Source of the DNA: Leptidea sinapis
Taxonomy: Eukaryota; Arthropoda; Insecta; Lepidoptera; Pieridae
Assembly: GCF_905404315.1 (NCBI RefSeq)
Contig: NC_066297.1
Location: 2,914,001-2,978,000 of the forward strand
Direction: 5' to 3'
Length of the DNA: 64,000 nucleotides
Under the pieces are notes generated by a model that did not search any database, was not told where the DNA came from, and worked only from the letters and a program-made list of their open reading frames with translations. Made by a program: the position numbers and the translations under genes. How positions within the stretch are numbered: the first letter of the stretch is position 1; each line of letters begins with the position of its first letter. Of the stretch, positions 11,151 through 22,076 are shown in pieces.

Positions 11151-12261
11151 CTAAATTAAAAGCCAAAACTACACATCGCCTATGTTAAGATAGGGGAAGA
11201 CCGCTATTTAGTGACGTCAGTTCCAGGCATTCACAATCAAAACGACCCAAAAATCAAAAAAAGCGATTCAAGCGTCGATTAGAAGTTACAATTGGGGTTG
11301 CGATTTTTAGAGGACACAATATTTTTTTTGATGTGTAGGGGGGGGGGGGGTCATTGTAAAGCTAAAACCAAGTTTGTGGGGTCGCAACCCTTGTCCCACG
11401 GCCGCCATCTTGAAAATAGGGGTTGAAATGGTTTCTACGATATATTTTATGAAATATATCTCTAAAATATCTATCTGATAAAAAAATATTGTGGACACTT
11501 TTGTTGCAAATTAAATTCTCTACAACTTTGGTGCAGTAACTTTCTGTCGTAGAACTATAAATAAAAAAGTTACACGCAAACGTTAAAAAACGCAAATCAA
11601 ATCATCTTTATTTGCAAGATAAGGTAATAATAAGATGTTGTTGGCTTATAATTAACAGGTGCTCTTATCCTAACCCATAAGGCATGCAAACTTATAGTGG
11701 AATACATAGTCAGTTCACGTTTTAATTTCTGTAACAATTATAATATACTGTACTATACTAAAAAAGATATACATCCCAAGCAAACTTAAATTAACATCAA
11801 GCAAGGTAAGGCCTAAAAAATGTAACATTTCAATGGACTAAATATTATGACAAAACGTTACAGTACGCAGGTAGTTTATCAACCAGCAAACATTCGACAC
11901 CATGTCGATCAATCGCGGTGTTCGCGGATATTAATTGCGAAATCGGCATTGTAATGCGATTGTATAATTTATTGTTAAGCGTTTTCTAACTCGCTGCGGA
12001 AGCGAGCTCCAATTGTATGGGAAGTCGATTTTTACGACAATTATCGGTGGAAATCGACAAAAGTGTTGCAACTGTTGTCTTTAATTAAAACAATTGTTAA
12101 TTTATTCATTGTAGGTTTTGTGGTTCTGTTTTTTTTTTATGGGAGTCAGAGACAGAACCAGTATAGTACACCCTTGACTTTTATCACCTGAGAGTCGTGA
12201 GACATTAAAACAGATATACTCGCGTATAAACCGTTGTAGGTACCGTAATCATGTTATATAA
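11151..12261. other. no gene recognised
   Basis: Contains a G-run (about 11339-11350) and overlapping minus-strand open frames at 11307-11595 without motif. 11590-11720 resembles a LINE 3' fragment (AATCAAATCATCTTTATTTG). The rest, including 11850-12110, is unassigned. Confidence 0.4.
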
Positions 12262-12490
12262 ATATTGACACACTCTTACACAAACTAGGCATAGCCTGTA
12301 CTATGAGTACAAGACAACTATATATTTAATTCGATATACTTAAACATATATAAATGCAAATAAATATCCATGACTCGGAAACAAACATTCATATTCATCA
12401 TATAAATGATTGTACCTACCGGGATTCGAACCCGGGACCTCTAGCTCAGTAGGCAGGGTCACTAACCACTGGGCTATAGGGGTTCTCAAA
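12262..12490 (-). mobile_element. tRNA-derived SINE (second copy)
   Basis: It has the same order as 6487-6760: ATTGACACACTCTTACACAA, GACTCGGAAACAAACATTC, then the B-box complement GGGATTCGAACCCGGGACC and CAGTAGGCAGGGTCACTAAC on the + strand, so the element reads on minus. The body is shorter than in the first copy. Confidence 0.8.
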
Positions 12491-12708
12491 CCGTACCGAC
12501 TAGTTCCGAACCTGTCAGAGGTCTTTCAATAGGGTGAGTGACATTAGTTCGCGCCTCGCTGTCGCGCCCTGTCTATCATTGAGTGCGATAGGTTCAAATG
12601 AGTCTGTACCTATAACGATTTATACGTGAGGTTTCCCATTTTAATTTATTTAATAAATATACTATTGAGTTCTTACACGCGTTTTTAAAAAGCATTTTAT
12701 ATAAATAA

Positions 12709-13081
12709 CTAGCAGACTCGACAGACGTTGTTCTACATAATATATAAAATACTGTGTTTTATGAATTTCTCAATACTATTTTATTACATCAAGAAATATT
12801 TCGTTTAATATACTCCTTGTTGTTATAGTGAAATTGTTTCACAGTAGAACTGTCAAACCGTGCGTCAATAAATTCTCTCATAGAAAATATCGCCACACAA
12901 AAATATTGGAAATAAAAATAATTACGGCTCCTAAATCGAAATATCTATCCTATCGAAACTATCCCATCTCTCAAGTTGAACTAAACTGCACTCCATGAAT
13001 TAATCCCTATTTAAATTCGTTCATTAGTTTAGGAGTTCACTGGAAACAAACATCAGGACACTGGATTTATATATATACAGA
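12709..13081 (-). mobile_element. Helitron, short, minus orientation
   Basis: On minus it starts TCTGTATATATATAAATCC at 13081 and ends GTCGAGTCTGCTAG at 12709. A lies before the start and T after the end, the A^T signature. The internal GTTTCCAGTGAACTCCTAAAC block recurs at about 59390-59420. Confidence 0.7.
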
Positions 13082-14078
13082 TTGACATCATTATCTGAGT
13101 TGTTCTAAGCAAACCTTAGTCAAGGTAACTTAAAGGGAATAGACATCCATACATACACTCTTTCACATGTGTTTTTGTTGTTTCAAAATTCCATTTACTT
13201 CTCTGAAACTTGACCTTATACCTTATGTTATATACTCTTTGATACACTTGAGTATAAACATTGAGTATAGCACCGAGCATTGGCCATTTTTATATTTTTA
13301 AATTTGTCAACCGTATTAACGAACAGATCCAAACACATCGACTACCTACCTATATTCTCTGTCTTCTTCACGATGACGTCAGACTGCACGGTTGCATGTG
13401 CTGCATTGATACTTATGGGCTCTATATAAATATTATATTTAAATAGAAAGCGAACTTTTGCTGCAAATTGAGCTGTTTCGTCATAGAAATGGAAGTGGAG
13501 GTCTACAATGCAAAGCTCGAAGCGAAACTGTCTTTTCGCTAGAACGCTCGCTAGAATACTCGTTAAAACACTCCTTTTTATCTTTTTTGAGTTTTGCATT
13601 CGCTAGGATGCTCATTTTGAGTGAATCCTCAAGTTTATCAGCACCTTTAGGTACTGCGGCTACAAATTTTGTAAATATAATTGCAATATTTTTTTTGAGC
13701 AACTTGAGTATTGTTTGTTGCTGTTTCAAATTAAAGGGACATTAGCAAAGTCACCCCAACAGTATTTTTGTTGAGATTGTACATAAAAACATTTAATTTG
13801 CAATGACCTCGAAGAATAAAATTATGAGAATACAATTTTCCAAAATAATCTGTATCAAACTAAACAAGAATGACTAGTAATGTTACTTAGGTAGCTCAAG
13901 AGAAAAATTTACACAACCCTTTGAGTTGAAAAACTTACTATAAACTGAAAAAAACTGGAAAAATCCTGGTTCACATTAATATATATTATTGATTGCTAAT
14001 TGTTTCTTTATCCTTATCATTTAAAAGTGACTCAAGATGACGAGCGCAATTGTGGTGCCGCACAATATTTTTGGGTTT
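13082..14078. other. no gene recognised
   Basis: Open frames at 13261-13446, 13342-13599 and 13458-13745 lack recognisable domains. 13540-13620 has repeated CGCTAGAA/CGCTAGGATGCTC-type words (CTAGAACGCTCGCTAGAATA), a small imperfect tandem. Confidence 0.35.
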
Positions 14079-14172
14079 TTCAAGAATCCTGACTGGTACT
14101 TCATTGTAATGGGCAGGGCGTATCAATTACCATCAGTTGAACGTCCTGCTTGTCTCGTCCCTTGTTATCATT
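14079..14172 (-). repeat. interspersed repeat A (copy 2, partial)
   Basis: The reverse complement of the repeat A head: TTTTTCAAGAATCCTGACTG, then GGGCAGGGCGTATCAATTAC and CAGTTGAACGTCCTGC, ending at CTCGTCCC. Only the first third of the family is present. Confidence 0.65.
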
Positions 14173-14604
14173 TAAAAAAAATTGATGACAAAATTCAACG
14201 CAGATATCGCGGGTAGAAATCTCTTTAATAATAAATTACCTTTGACTGTTCATTGACTCATCATAATAATATATTTATTGCTTTACGAAGCGGGAACAGT
14301 CGCAGGAAACGTCGCGTGTAAAGAAACACTTTGTAGATCAATAATCAAATAAAGGAAGTAGGTAGTCTAGAGGAAGAATTTATTATCTCCATTCACGATA
14401 GTGGCGTGTACGACATTCATTGACAATCTGTTATTGAAGACAATACTGAGGGCTCATTGTTAGTTCACATGTTACACAAAACTAGGCATCCCAATGAGAA
14501 TATAATGAGAGGATATTTTTTTATTTTAATATTTTCAAGAAAACCAACAGCTAGTTGTACATACGTTAAAATAATTAACAAACATAATTCATTCAAGCTA
14601 ATTT

Positions 14605-16056
14605 AAATTCAAATATTTTTATTCAGAATAGGATTTAAAATCACTTATTGAACGTCAAAAACTACCACCCATTCAAAAGAGACTGCTTCAGACCTGAGAA
14701 GAATGGGCGCAAGAAAGTCAGCAAGTTTTTGTTTTTAAATATAAAATATGGATTACAATGTGATATTGTACAATAAACATTTATAATTAAAGAGCCCCTC
14801 AGTGTTCGCTTCATTCCCAGTCCGTGGTGTCATTAAGAAAATCCTTTATGCTATAATAACCTTTCCCACACAAGTGTTTATTAACGTTTCTTTTAAATTT
14901 CGTAACACATTTGTTTTGTACATTTTCTGGGATCATATTGTAGAAGCATAAAACAGGCTTATTTAAAAATTATTAAATTAAAACTTATTAAATAAGAACT
15001 TCTCGCTTTCCCATCGCCAGTTGAAAGCAAGGTAAAAAGGAGTAATTTCACGCCTAATTTTTAATAAATTAACATCACTGCTAATTTGTTTTACCAAATG
15101 GGCTAAAAATATCGATTTTATCCGTGTCTAAAAATGATTGTATGACTGCATAGCTCTTAAATTTATGTGTTTCTTCTATAGTTCGCGCGACAAAATAATA
15201 CAGCAAAGATAGTCTAACATTCTACTAGGGGCTTCCAGGCAGACTTTGGTCAGTAATATGGAACAGTACTTCTTAGTATTTTGATTAAGGTGATTATATC
15301 AGAAATATCTCTACGATCTTTAAGTGGTAGCAGGTGGAAGCGCTTTCAGCGTTCTTCATAGTTTACATTAGGTATTTTAAACTTAAACCCTTTCAATTTG
15401 ATTAATGTGTTGAGCATACATTGGGTTTCAAATTTGTGAACAATATTCAAGATGGCTGCGGACGAAAGAACAGTAGAGAATTTTTAATGTTTTCATACTT
15501 TTAAAAGGTTTGGCTGTATGTATTATAAAACCAAGTGCTTTAGACGCTTTATTGATGGCCTGGTCAACATGTAGTACGAAAGTAATTTTGCTATCGTGAA
15601 CAACACCTAGATCTCTTGTTTCGTTTACTGTAGATAGATAATCACGTTTTAAAATATACGTATGAGGGGGAAGACTTAGTAGTGTAATGCATGCTAAAAC
15701 ATTTGGCTAGTTTCAGTCTATATAAATCTTCTTGAATGCGTTATGTATCTGTCTTATTATTTTCTGTACCAAAAATTTTCATATCATCTGCAAACAAAAA
15801 GTAATTCGAATTTTTTATGAATAGTCCGATATCATTTTTGAAAATTATAAAAAGCAGAGGTCCTAGTAATGATCCATGAGGGACCCCAGAGGGTATATTT
15901 TTCCAAGAAGAGCAGTAGCCATTGAGAACAACAGCCTGTTTTTCTATCAGAGAGATAAGATTTAAACCATTCTATAAATCTTCACGGATACCAAGTGCTG
16001 TAAGCTTTTTATGTAGAATACTATGGTCGAATCGGTCGAATGCTTTCGTATATATA
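14605..16056 (-). pseudogene. CR1/jockey-like LINE: reverse transcriptase to 3' end
   Basis: On the minus strand, from 16056 downward, RT motifs appear in order: FDRFDHSILHKKL (catalytic Asp block), SWKNIPSGVPHGSLLGPLLF, NYFLFADDMKIF (FADD catalytic box, near 15790), then NETRDLGVVHDS and LEYCSQIWNP. A tail near 14880-14960 and the shared AATATTTTTATTCAGAATA 3' block near 14610 follow. Frameshifts and stops break the frame. It belongs to the family whose tails occur at 10590, 47033 and 57612. Confidence 0.7.
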
Positions 16057-16149
16057 ACATAATAACAAGAGAATGAATTTTTGATAAAGAAACCATTGTG
16101 TAACTATCACTGTATTATTAAAAAAATCGAATAATATTATTATCAAGTT

Positions 16150-16805
16150 AAGCGGCAAATCGCCCGTGCGAAATCGAAGCACGTTGTCAAAATCGGCGAG
16201 CAGCTTTCCAGTTACCCGACTGGAACACGCAAGTTCTGGTCCTTGTCGAAAGCTGCTTTTGGTAACTTAAACCAGCCGTCCCTGCCGCCGTTGCACATGA
16301 GGAATGACACCCTGGCCCAATCGGCAAAAGAGAAAGTCGATCTTCTGTGCGCTCTTTTCGCCTCCAACTCGACTGTTGACGATAGTGGAAAAACACTGCA
16401 GGCCATCACGCGGTGTCAGAGCTCTATGCCTGAAGTACAGTTCAGACAGAAAACTGTTCGGCAAGCTCTGTTTTTGTTGGACGTCAGGAAGTCTAGCGAG
16501 CCGGATGGCATTTCTCCAATCGTGCTTAGAACGTGTACCCCTAAGTTAACGCCGGTGCTAACGCGTTTATTCCGGCAATCTTATTCAAAAGGCGTACTCC
16601 CTGACTCATGGAAGTCAGCCCTTGTCCATCAGATCCAAAAAAAGGAGATAGTTCGGATCCGGTAAACTACAGGCCTATTGCTATTACCTCCCTGCTCTCC
16701 AAAATCATGGAGAGCATAATAAACCGCCAGCTCTTGGAATACCTAGAAGGTCACCAGTTGATCAACGACCGACAGTACGGTTTTCGCTATGGTCGGTCGG
16801 CAGGA
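16150..16805 (+). pseudogene. jockey/CR1-like LINE reverse transcriptase fragment
   Basis: One frame (to about 16630) reads RQIARAKSKHVVKIGEQLSS, then FRQKTVRQALFLLDVRKSS, PDGISPIVLR and PDSWKSALVH. It then shifts frame to KKGDSSDPVNYRPIAITSLL and RQYGFRYGRSAG, and breaks off. These are RT domains 0-3. It stops about 95 bases before the splice acceptor of the first phosphatase exon in the window. It matches what would follow the endonuclease part at 45396-46553, so both may be the same LINE family. Confidence 0.75.
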
Positions 16806-16900
16806 CTTATCAAATCTTTTGGAGAGTGCATCTTCATTTGGAAGCAGTTCTAGTTCTAGTTTATATAAAATGTGCTCACAATTGTTTCTCTTATTTGCAG

Positions 16901-17617
16901 TTCCGTCCGCGCCGCAAAACCTCACAGCAAATAGAGTGACGTCAGACGAAATACATTTGTCGTGGGCCCCGCCAGCCACTTACACAAAACATTTGCTGGA
17001 CTCCACAGACAAAACGCCCAAAAGTGAACCGGAACTCACCGTTATAGCCAAGAAGGAAACACAAGCAGACGCACCGATCAATGAAAGCACAGACCGAACT
17101 GAACCAGAAACATTAATAAAAACAGAACGGCTAAAAGATGGTTATACATATAATTTATATAGAAACGATAAGTTAAAGTACAATGATGATTTCTCAGCTT
17201 CAGATATTTTAACGGATAGCTACAGAAGCAAAAGAGAATTACGATCTCATAGGCATAGGAAACGAAGACAAAACAATGCGACAGATTCAACGCATGAGAA
17301 GAGCTTGGAAGGTATAGAGACGCATCAGGCATTTGTTTTGCCGATTGAAGTTGTCAAAAAGTCATTTAACCAGGCTAGGGTAGACATAACACAAATTGCG
17401 TATGTTCTTTATTACGAAGAGGGAGTCGCGATTAGGAATGCTACAAGTGATGTCGTATTTGTGGCTGGAGTTCCAACGTCTGCTGATATAAGAAGAAGGA
17501 ATGTATTTCGCAGCGATTTCGCAATGGATGGCTATTTGAATGCAACGAGGAATTTAACGTTGCTGAATACGTCAGGTGTGCCGACCAAGGTTGTGGGGTT
17601 TCGATTGAAAAATTTAA
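16901..17617 (+). CDS. Ptp99A: Ptp99A-like exon 1 of window: FN3 with long insert
   Basis: Acceptor TCTTATTTGCAG at 16900, donor A|GTAAGT at 17618. The first two bases complete a codon. It begins VPSAPQNLTANRVTSDEIHL, the A-B strands of an FN3 domain. The later AYVLYYEEG and VGFRLKNL fit strands C and F. Between them about 130 residues rich in Lys, Glu, Asp and Asn are inserted, including a basic HRHRKRRQ (about 17247-17271) that resembles a furin-type site. Several N-glycosylation sequons (NAT, NLT) are present. The exon continues into the next with matching phase. Confidence 0.8.
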
Positions 17618-18306
17618 GTAAGTTTTTTCATTCTATCTTACGAGTTATAATTTTATCCTTCTTTTTACTTCTCAGCGTGAAACTTACTTTGAATATAAGA
17701 CGAAGCCTGATCTTTGTATGACAAATAATTTATTTACGAAACAAATATATGCAGCTGGAATTATTTTCTACGATATTACGACCGTATATTTGATCTGATC
17801 ATCCTCGATAAGAAATCGATACTTTCCGCGTAGTAGGAACAAAAACAACAGGCATGTCAAACTGTCTTTAAATGGCTTTACGTCGACATTGATCGAAATA
17901 AAAATTAAGTGCACTATTGTCAACATGTAAGGAAATAATCCTAAAAAATGATGTAAAAATTAACTCCATTAATGCCGACGTCAAGGGTGAATTTAGGGAC
18001 ACATAGTATAAACTTTATATAGTATATTAGAAGGTGCATACCAGCAAGTGGCTCACTCACTGGAAAATGAGTACCGCCGTATACAAGAAAGAACACCAGC
18101 TCAGAAAACTTTACGTAAACTATACTGGCAATCGCTGTTGTACTATTAAACTCAAAAAACAAAGGACAATTAATAGAAACACTCATGCAATTTCTTTGTA
18201 TCGTTTGTTCTATCTTTAATATATTATGATGCCTGACATCTACTCATACAAAGTAAACTATTTCGCGCGATCAGATTGAAATATAGACTTTGATAACATT
18301 TTCCAG
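17618..18306 (+). other. intron 1
   Basis: AT-rich with no recognised repeat or gene. Small open frames at 17941-18219 on both strands lack motifs. Ends in TTTTCCAG. Confidence 0.5.
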
Positions 18307-18486
18307 AACCATTTACACCGTACAAGATATGGGTCCGGGCTTTCTACAATTTTCAGCTGACAGGAGTGAAATCCCAAGATCTCTTGGAGCGGCTGGGCCC
18401 CCAGTCAGAGTCGCTGTATGTGCTGTCTGATGTGAAGCCACCCTCGGCCCCGATAATACTAAACCTCACATGCGACCTGCTCAAAG
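18307..18486 (+). CDS. Ptp99A: Ptp99A-like exon 2: end of FN3 and start of next FN3
   Basis: Acceptor TTTTCCAG, donor AAAG|GTAAGC. Reads PFTPYKIWVRAFYNF, the classic F-G strand pattern of FN3, then LSDVKPPSAPIILNLTC, the A strand of the next repeat. 180 bases; the phase matches both neighbours. Confidence 0.85.
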
Positions 18487-19224
18487 GTAAGCTGCATCCA
18501 ATTTATTCAACCGAACAATTCTGTTAACCTCTTCATCCTAGCTTATGATTCAATTTTTTATCTTAAATTTGGTATATTTTGTATCTCTTCTTTTGGAAAT
18601 TCATGAAAGTCCATCATATCAAAGAATCTTCAATTTATCACCGATACGAAAATAATATGCCTCAGGCCGGCGAATAACGGTAGCAACAAACTCAGAGTTT
18701 TTTTTATTAATAAAATTGCTTTGCATTTAAAGTATTTATTTCAAGAACTAGTGTGTGTGGTGTCGTTCACAAACATCCTATTACAAATAAATTATTTATA
18801 CAAATAATTTTTAATTATTTTATTCGTTTTACTGGTAGAAAAAATGTATACTTCGCCCAGGAAAGGCTTACCAATCAGTAGCGAAAAAGCAAGCTTATGC
18901 CTGTTTGTAATAATAATAGGGGTTTAATTATGAAATTGCCCTTTTATCGTACTGGCTTCTTAGGATTAAAATAGAACCTCCTTGGTGCCAGTTTTCAGTG
19001 TGTTTCACATGACAACTAGAACATTCTATATCCCGACCTAGTTCGGTCCGAGCGCTCTGTCCAACCGAGCCAACCGTTCGATTACGCATAGGCCGTAAAG
19101 TTTGTCAAATTGTTTAGATTTGCAAGAGCGACATCTGAAGTCAATTTCCTAATATGCAATTATTGGGGTTGAGCAGGTTGGCAGGCATGGAGCCACAACC
19201 TGAGAGTTGAACAAGATATACAAA

Positions 19225-19335
19225 AAATTACGACGCATGCGTCCTCGAACGCTTGGATCAGTCGGAAAGAGCTCGGACCGAACCCGAGAAATCGCAGGTT
19301 CGAGTCCCGCATCGTTCATAAATTTTGATTACAAC
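19225..19335 (+). mobile_element. tRNA-like SINE fragment
   Basis: GCTTGGATCAGTCGGAAAGA resembles an A box region and GCAGGTTCGAGTCCCGCATC is a B box. It sits in intron 2. A second tRNA-like block of the opposite orientation (GAGCGCTCTGTCCAACCGAG) is at 19045-19085, with relatives at 46645-46690. Read as SINE heads, not tRNA genes, because no full cloverleaf could be drawn. Confidence 0.5.
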
Positions 19336-19639
19336 TTTAATTTATATGACCAAGTTATGTTGGGTTAGTTAGGTGGTCGGCAAACATATTAGCCTAAGAG
19401 CCAAATTACAACAACAAAATAAAAAGGGGGGCCAAATCTGCTTGTTTAGTAAACTTATATTTATACTTTATATTACACTAAATAAAACTAAATTTCATAC
19501 TTAATAAATATTTATTAAGCGAACAATGTGCTCGCATCTCCTTGGAAAGTTTGAGCGAATTTTAATATATTAAAATGAGATGTTTTTTTAAATGAAAATA
19601 TTATTTCGCCTTCCGTGCCAGAGCCGTTTTTAAATAGCC

Positions 19640-19785
19640 ACATGCAAATCTGGTGCCGCATTTTGCATGCCGGCAACGCATTTCTTGACACACCTGTTGT
19701 TGCGGATGTCCATGGCCGATTGCCTCGCCTCTCCCCATCCCGTGAGCCTCTTGTCCGTTTGCCCCCTCTTATATACAAATGACTT
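19640..19785 (+). repeat. LINE tail fragment
   Basis: The GCCGGCAACGCATTTCTTGAC and TGTTGTTGCGGATGTCCATG blocks also occur at 20580-20640 (reverse), 48880-48930 and 51880-51935. They are the last part of the jockey/CR1-like family coding for ...LKGRQR. Confidence 0.55.
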
Positions 19786-19788
19786 AAG

Positions 19789-20330
19789 TTTTCTTTAGTG
19801 TTAATCCCGCCAATATTTGTTTTTAAAACAATTCGACACGTGTTTCGCCTCTACACGAGGCATCCTCAGGACGTGTTGTCTCGCCAAAATCTGGCACGAG
19901 ACTGAATCAAATGAGTTTTTTTTTTTTTTTGCGCCCAAGCAAGGGATTGGGCTACCCTCCGGGATAACGACGGGAGGGAGGTGGTGAATGCTCATGCATA
20001 CCAACGCAGCCTAAGTCTGCGTTAGTTATGTGGGACTCACGTGAAAACCTAGGTGCCTATCCACTAAACACCACCTGCAGTTGGCTTTGGGCAGGTGCCC
20101 TCTAAGACTACATCGAAGGCGACCTTCTCATGGGGAGAGAGAGGCGCACGCGGCACTCCCTATGGAGTTTCCGCTGGGATACAATCAAATGAGACGGAAG
20201 CTGCTCTTTTATACCCTCGTCCCATGAAATGACGCGCTGTGATTGGTCGGCTGTTGTTACCACTGGGTTAGTTAATTGAGCAAATCGGAGATGTCTTCGA
20301 CCAGAAGTTAATGTACTAACAACTCAATAA
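19789..20330 (-). mobile_element. hammerhead-like element (family B), split by a nested LINE
   Basis: The head at 19789-19905 matches the terminal block of 22912-23090 (TTTCTTTAGTGTTAATCCCG, then ACGTGTTTCGCCTCTACACG). On minus it contains CCTGAGGATGCCTCGTGTAG and GCGAAACACGTGTC. The sequence resumes after the nested insertion at 20183 and runs to near the acceptor of exon 3 (20353). Its right end is uncertain. Confidence 0.5.
19916..20182 (-). mobile_element. 5'-truncated retroposon with poly(A) and 11-bp target duplication
   Basis: It starts on + with a T run (poly(A) tail on minus) and is bounded by AATCAAATGAG at 19905-19915 and again at 20183-20193. This is a clear product of target-primed reverse transcription. 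The body (GGGCTACCCTCCGGGATAAC) has no coding. The two duplications are identical, so the insertion is fairly recent. Confidence 0.8.
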
Positions 20331-20353
20331 AGCCTGTGTTTGTAACATTGCAG

Positions 20354-20505
20354 GCAAGCTCTACCTGCAGTGGCGCCAACCGCAGTACTACAACAACTCT
20401 CTGGATCAGTACGTGGTGACGCTGCGCAAACTACCGGAGCAGCACCCTCGCACGCACCTCACGCTGCCCACGACCCGCGACGACATCGAGACCACCATCA
20501 GCGTG
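20354..20505 (+). CDS. Ptp99A: Ptp99A-like exon 3: FN3 strands B-D
   Basis: Acceptor AACATTGCAG, donor GTG|GTGAGT. Reads GKLYLQWRQPQYYNNSLDQY, then VVTLRKLPE, with the conserved FN3 Trp. It ends at a codon boundary. The acceptor is immediately downstream of a transposon remnant (19789-20330). Confidence 0.85.
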
Positions 20506-20518
20506 GTGAGTTATCCAC

Positions 20519-20790
20519 ACTTATCAACTGCATCAAAGACAAAATAACAAGAGGATGGTGCGAGGTGAGGCAACCGCCCATGGACATCCGCAACAACAGG
20601 TGTGTCAAGAAATGCATTGCCCACCTTTAAGGTGGGAGTATGTTTTTTTTTCTTGAAGGTCCATAAGTCGTAACTGTTCGGGAAAACCGCAGCCGGTAAT
20701 TGATTCCACAAAGTGGTTGTGCGAGGCAAGAAATTTCTAGCGAAACGCGTGATTGTCGAATGCCAGACGTCAACGTGATGCGGCTCTTTC
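20519..20790 (-). pseudogene. jockey/CR1-like LINE C-terminal tail
   Basis: The minus-strand frame reads HHVDVWHSTITRFARNFLPR, TTTLWNQLPAAVFPNSYDL, then LKVGNAFLDTPVVADVHG, the shared tail of this family. It begins 13 bases downstream of the exon 3 donor. No other part of the LINE remains. Confidence 0.7.
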
Positions 20791-20875
20791 AACTGAACTC
20801 AACTTAAAAACCCAGGTACAGATATCGTGCGAGTCGAATGCAGTCGGGGCATGAGGTTATTTTTTTAAGAAAATT

Positions 20876-21141
20876 AGGGACGAGACGAGCCGGACGTTCA
20901 GCTGATAGTAATTGATTCTTGAAAGACCCAAAAATTCTGTGCGCAACTACAACTGCGCTCGTCACCTTGAGACATAAGATATTAAGTCTCATTTGCCCAG
21001 TAACTTCACTAGCTACGGCGCCCTTCAGACCGAAACACAGATATGTTTACACGTTACTGCTTCATGGCAGAAATAGGCGCCGCTGTGTTAACCATAATCT
21101 GGCCAGATTCCTGTGCAAAGGAGCCTCCCACTGGTCAAACT
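20876..21141 (+). repeat. interspersed repeat A (copy 3)
   Basis: GGGACGAGACGAGCCGGACG to TGTGCAAAGGAGCCTCCCAC. It is shorter near the start than the full copies: the GCCCTGCCCATTACAATG part is missing. Confidence 0.75.
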
Positions 21142-21332
21142 TGCTAGGCTGCCTGTTCCCACACAAATTCCCCTTATTGTCTATAAAATCGATAATTTTA
21201 GTAGGTTACACATAAATTCTGCCACTTGTTTTCTAAGTATAATTCAATTAATTAATTTAGTGTCAAAAAAGCACTCGTGGGTAACCTATAAAATAATGTG
21301 AAAGCTGTTAATGTTAAAACATTTTTTTTCAG

Positions 21333-21440
21333 AATGTGGAACTTTGGAATCTGACGCGATATGAAGTAAAGATATATGCGGTGACAGTCTCCGTAGCTCG
21401 GCCGAACACACTCATTAATGGATCTGAATCGCCCCCTAAG
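21333..21440 (+). CDS. Ptp99A: Ptp99A-like exon 4: FN3 strands E-G
   Basis: Acceptor ATTTTTTTTCAG, donor AAG|GTATAT. Reads VELWNLTRYEVKIYAVTVSV, with the FN3 'L.xYxVxV.AV' pattern, and ends SESPPK. 108 bases, in phase 0 at both ends. The following intron (21441-33150) holds the BEL element. Confidence 0.85.
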
Positions 21441-21860
21441 GTATATCCCAATCTTTCACTATTTTAATAATAAACTTTGCCTATCATGTGGTTGGTGGAA
21501 ATAAAGGCAATTAAGATATATATATTGTAATATATATTTATAATATGACTTTATTGCGACGGCAATTCGTTGGCGACTGGCGACAGAATATATGATTGTT
21601 TATTAATTAAAACTATGTAGCATATCGAATATTGATTTGTTTCTAGTTTCCAGTAAAAGACATACGATGGAATTCAATAATAATGAGAAACGTTTTAGAG
21701 CTATATTTCACCGGGACCCCACGGTCGCTCAACCAGTTGCGTCACCGTGGTGTTCGTAAGCTACCAAACTAGATGTAAATACAGACGCCAAAATCACGAT
21801 ACCACACTGAGACAGTATCAAAACGGACCTCGAAGAGATAGAGAGAGTTAGACATTTAAA

Positions 21861-22076
21861 TAAAACACTTTTAAAGGATTAAAACGCGTGTAATTGTAAC
21901 TGTTTTTACATTTGATTTTTGCGTAAAACCTTTCCAGATCTCGTTTTCAGGGGAACAACAATTTTTCTGGAAAGGTCTTGAAACGTCGGGTTGACAAAAA
22001 TAAAAATATAACTTTTACGCAAAAGTCTAATGTAAATACAATAACAATTACACGCGTTTTAATCATTTAAAAGCAC
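21861..22076. repeat. inverted pair of Penelope-like terminal blocks
   Basis: The left arm (21861-21930: AAACACTTTTAAAGGATTAA, AACGCGTGTAATTG) is the reverse complement of the right arm (22005-22075: TTTTACGCAAAAGTCTAATG, ACGCGTTTTAATCATTTAAA). The centre holds two facing hammerhead-like halves (CTGAAAACGAGATC on minus; GGTCTTGAAACGTCGGGTT on plus). A single arm occurs at 10130-10300 next to the GIY-YIG remnant, linking both to Penelope-like elements. Confidence 0.6.

Noticed and set aside
1..16150. Upstream exons (signal peptide, first FN3 repeats) of the phosphatase
   Set aside because: No open segment with FN3 or immunoglobulin motifs and splice sites was found; only repeats and short unsupported frames.
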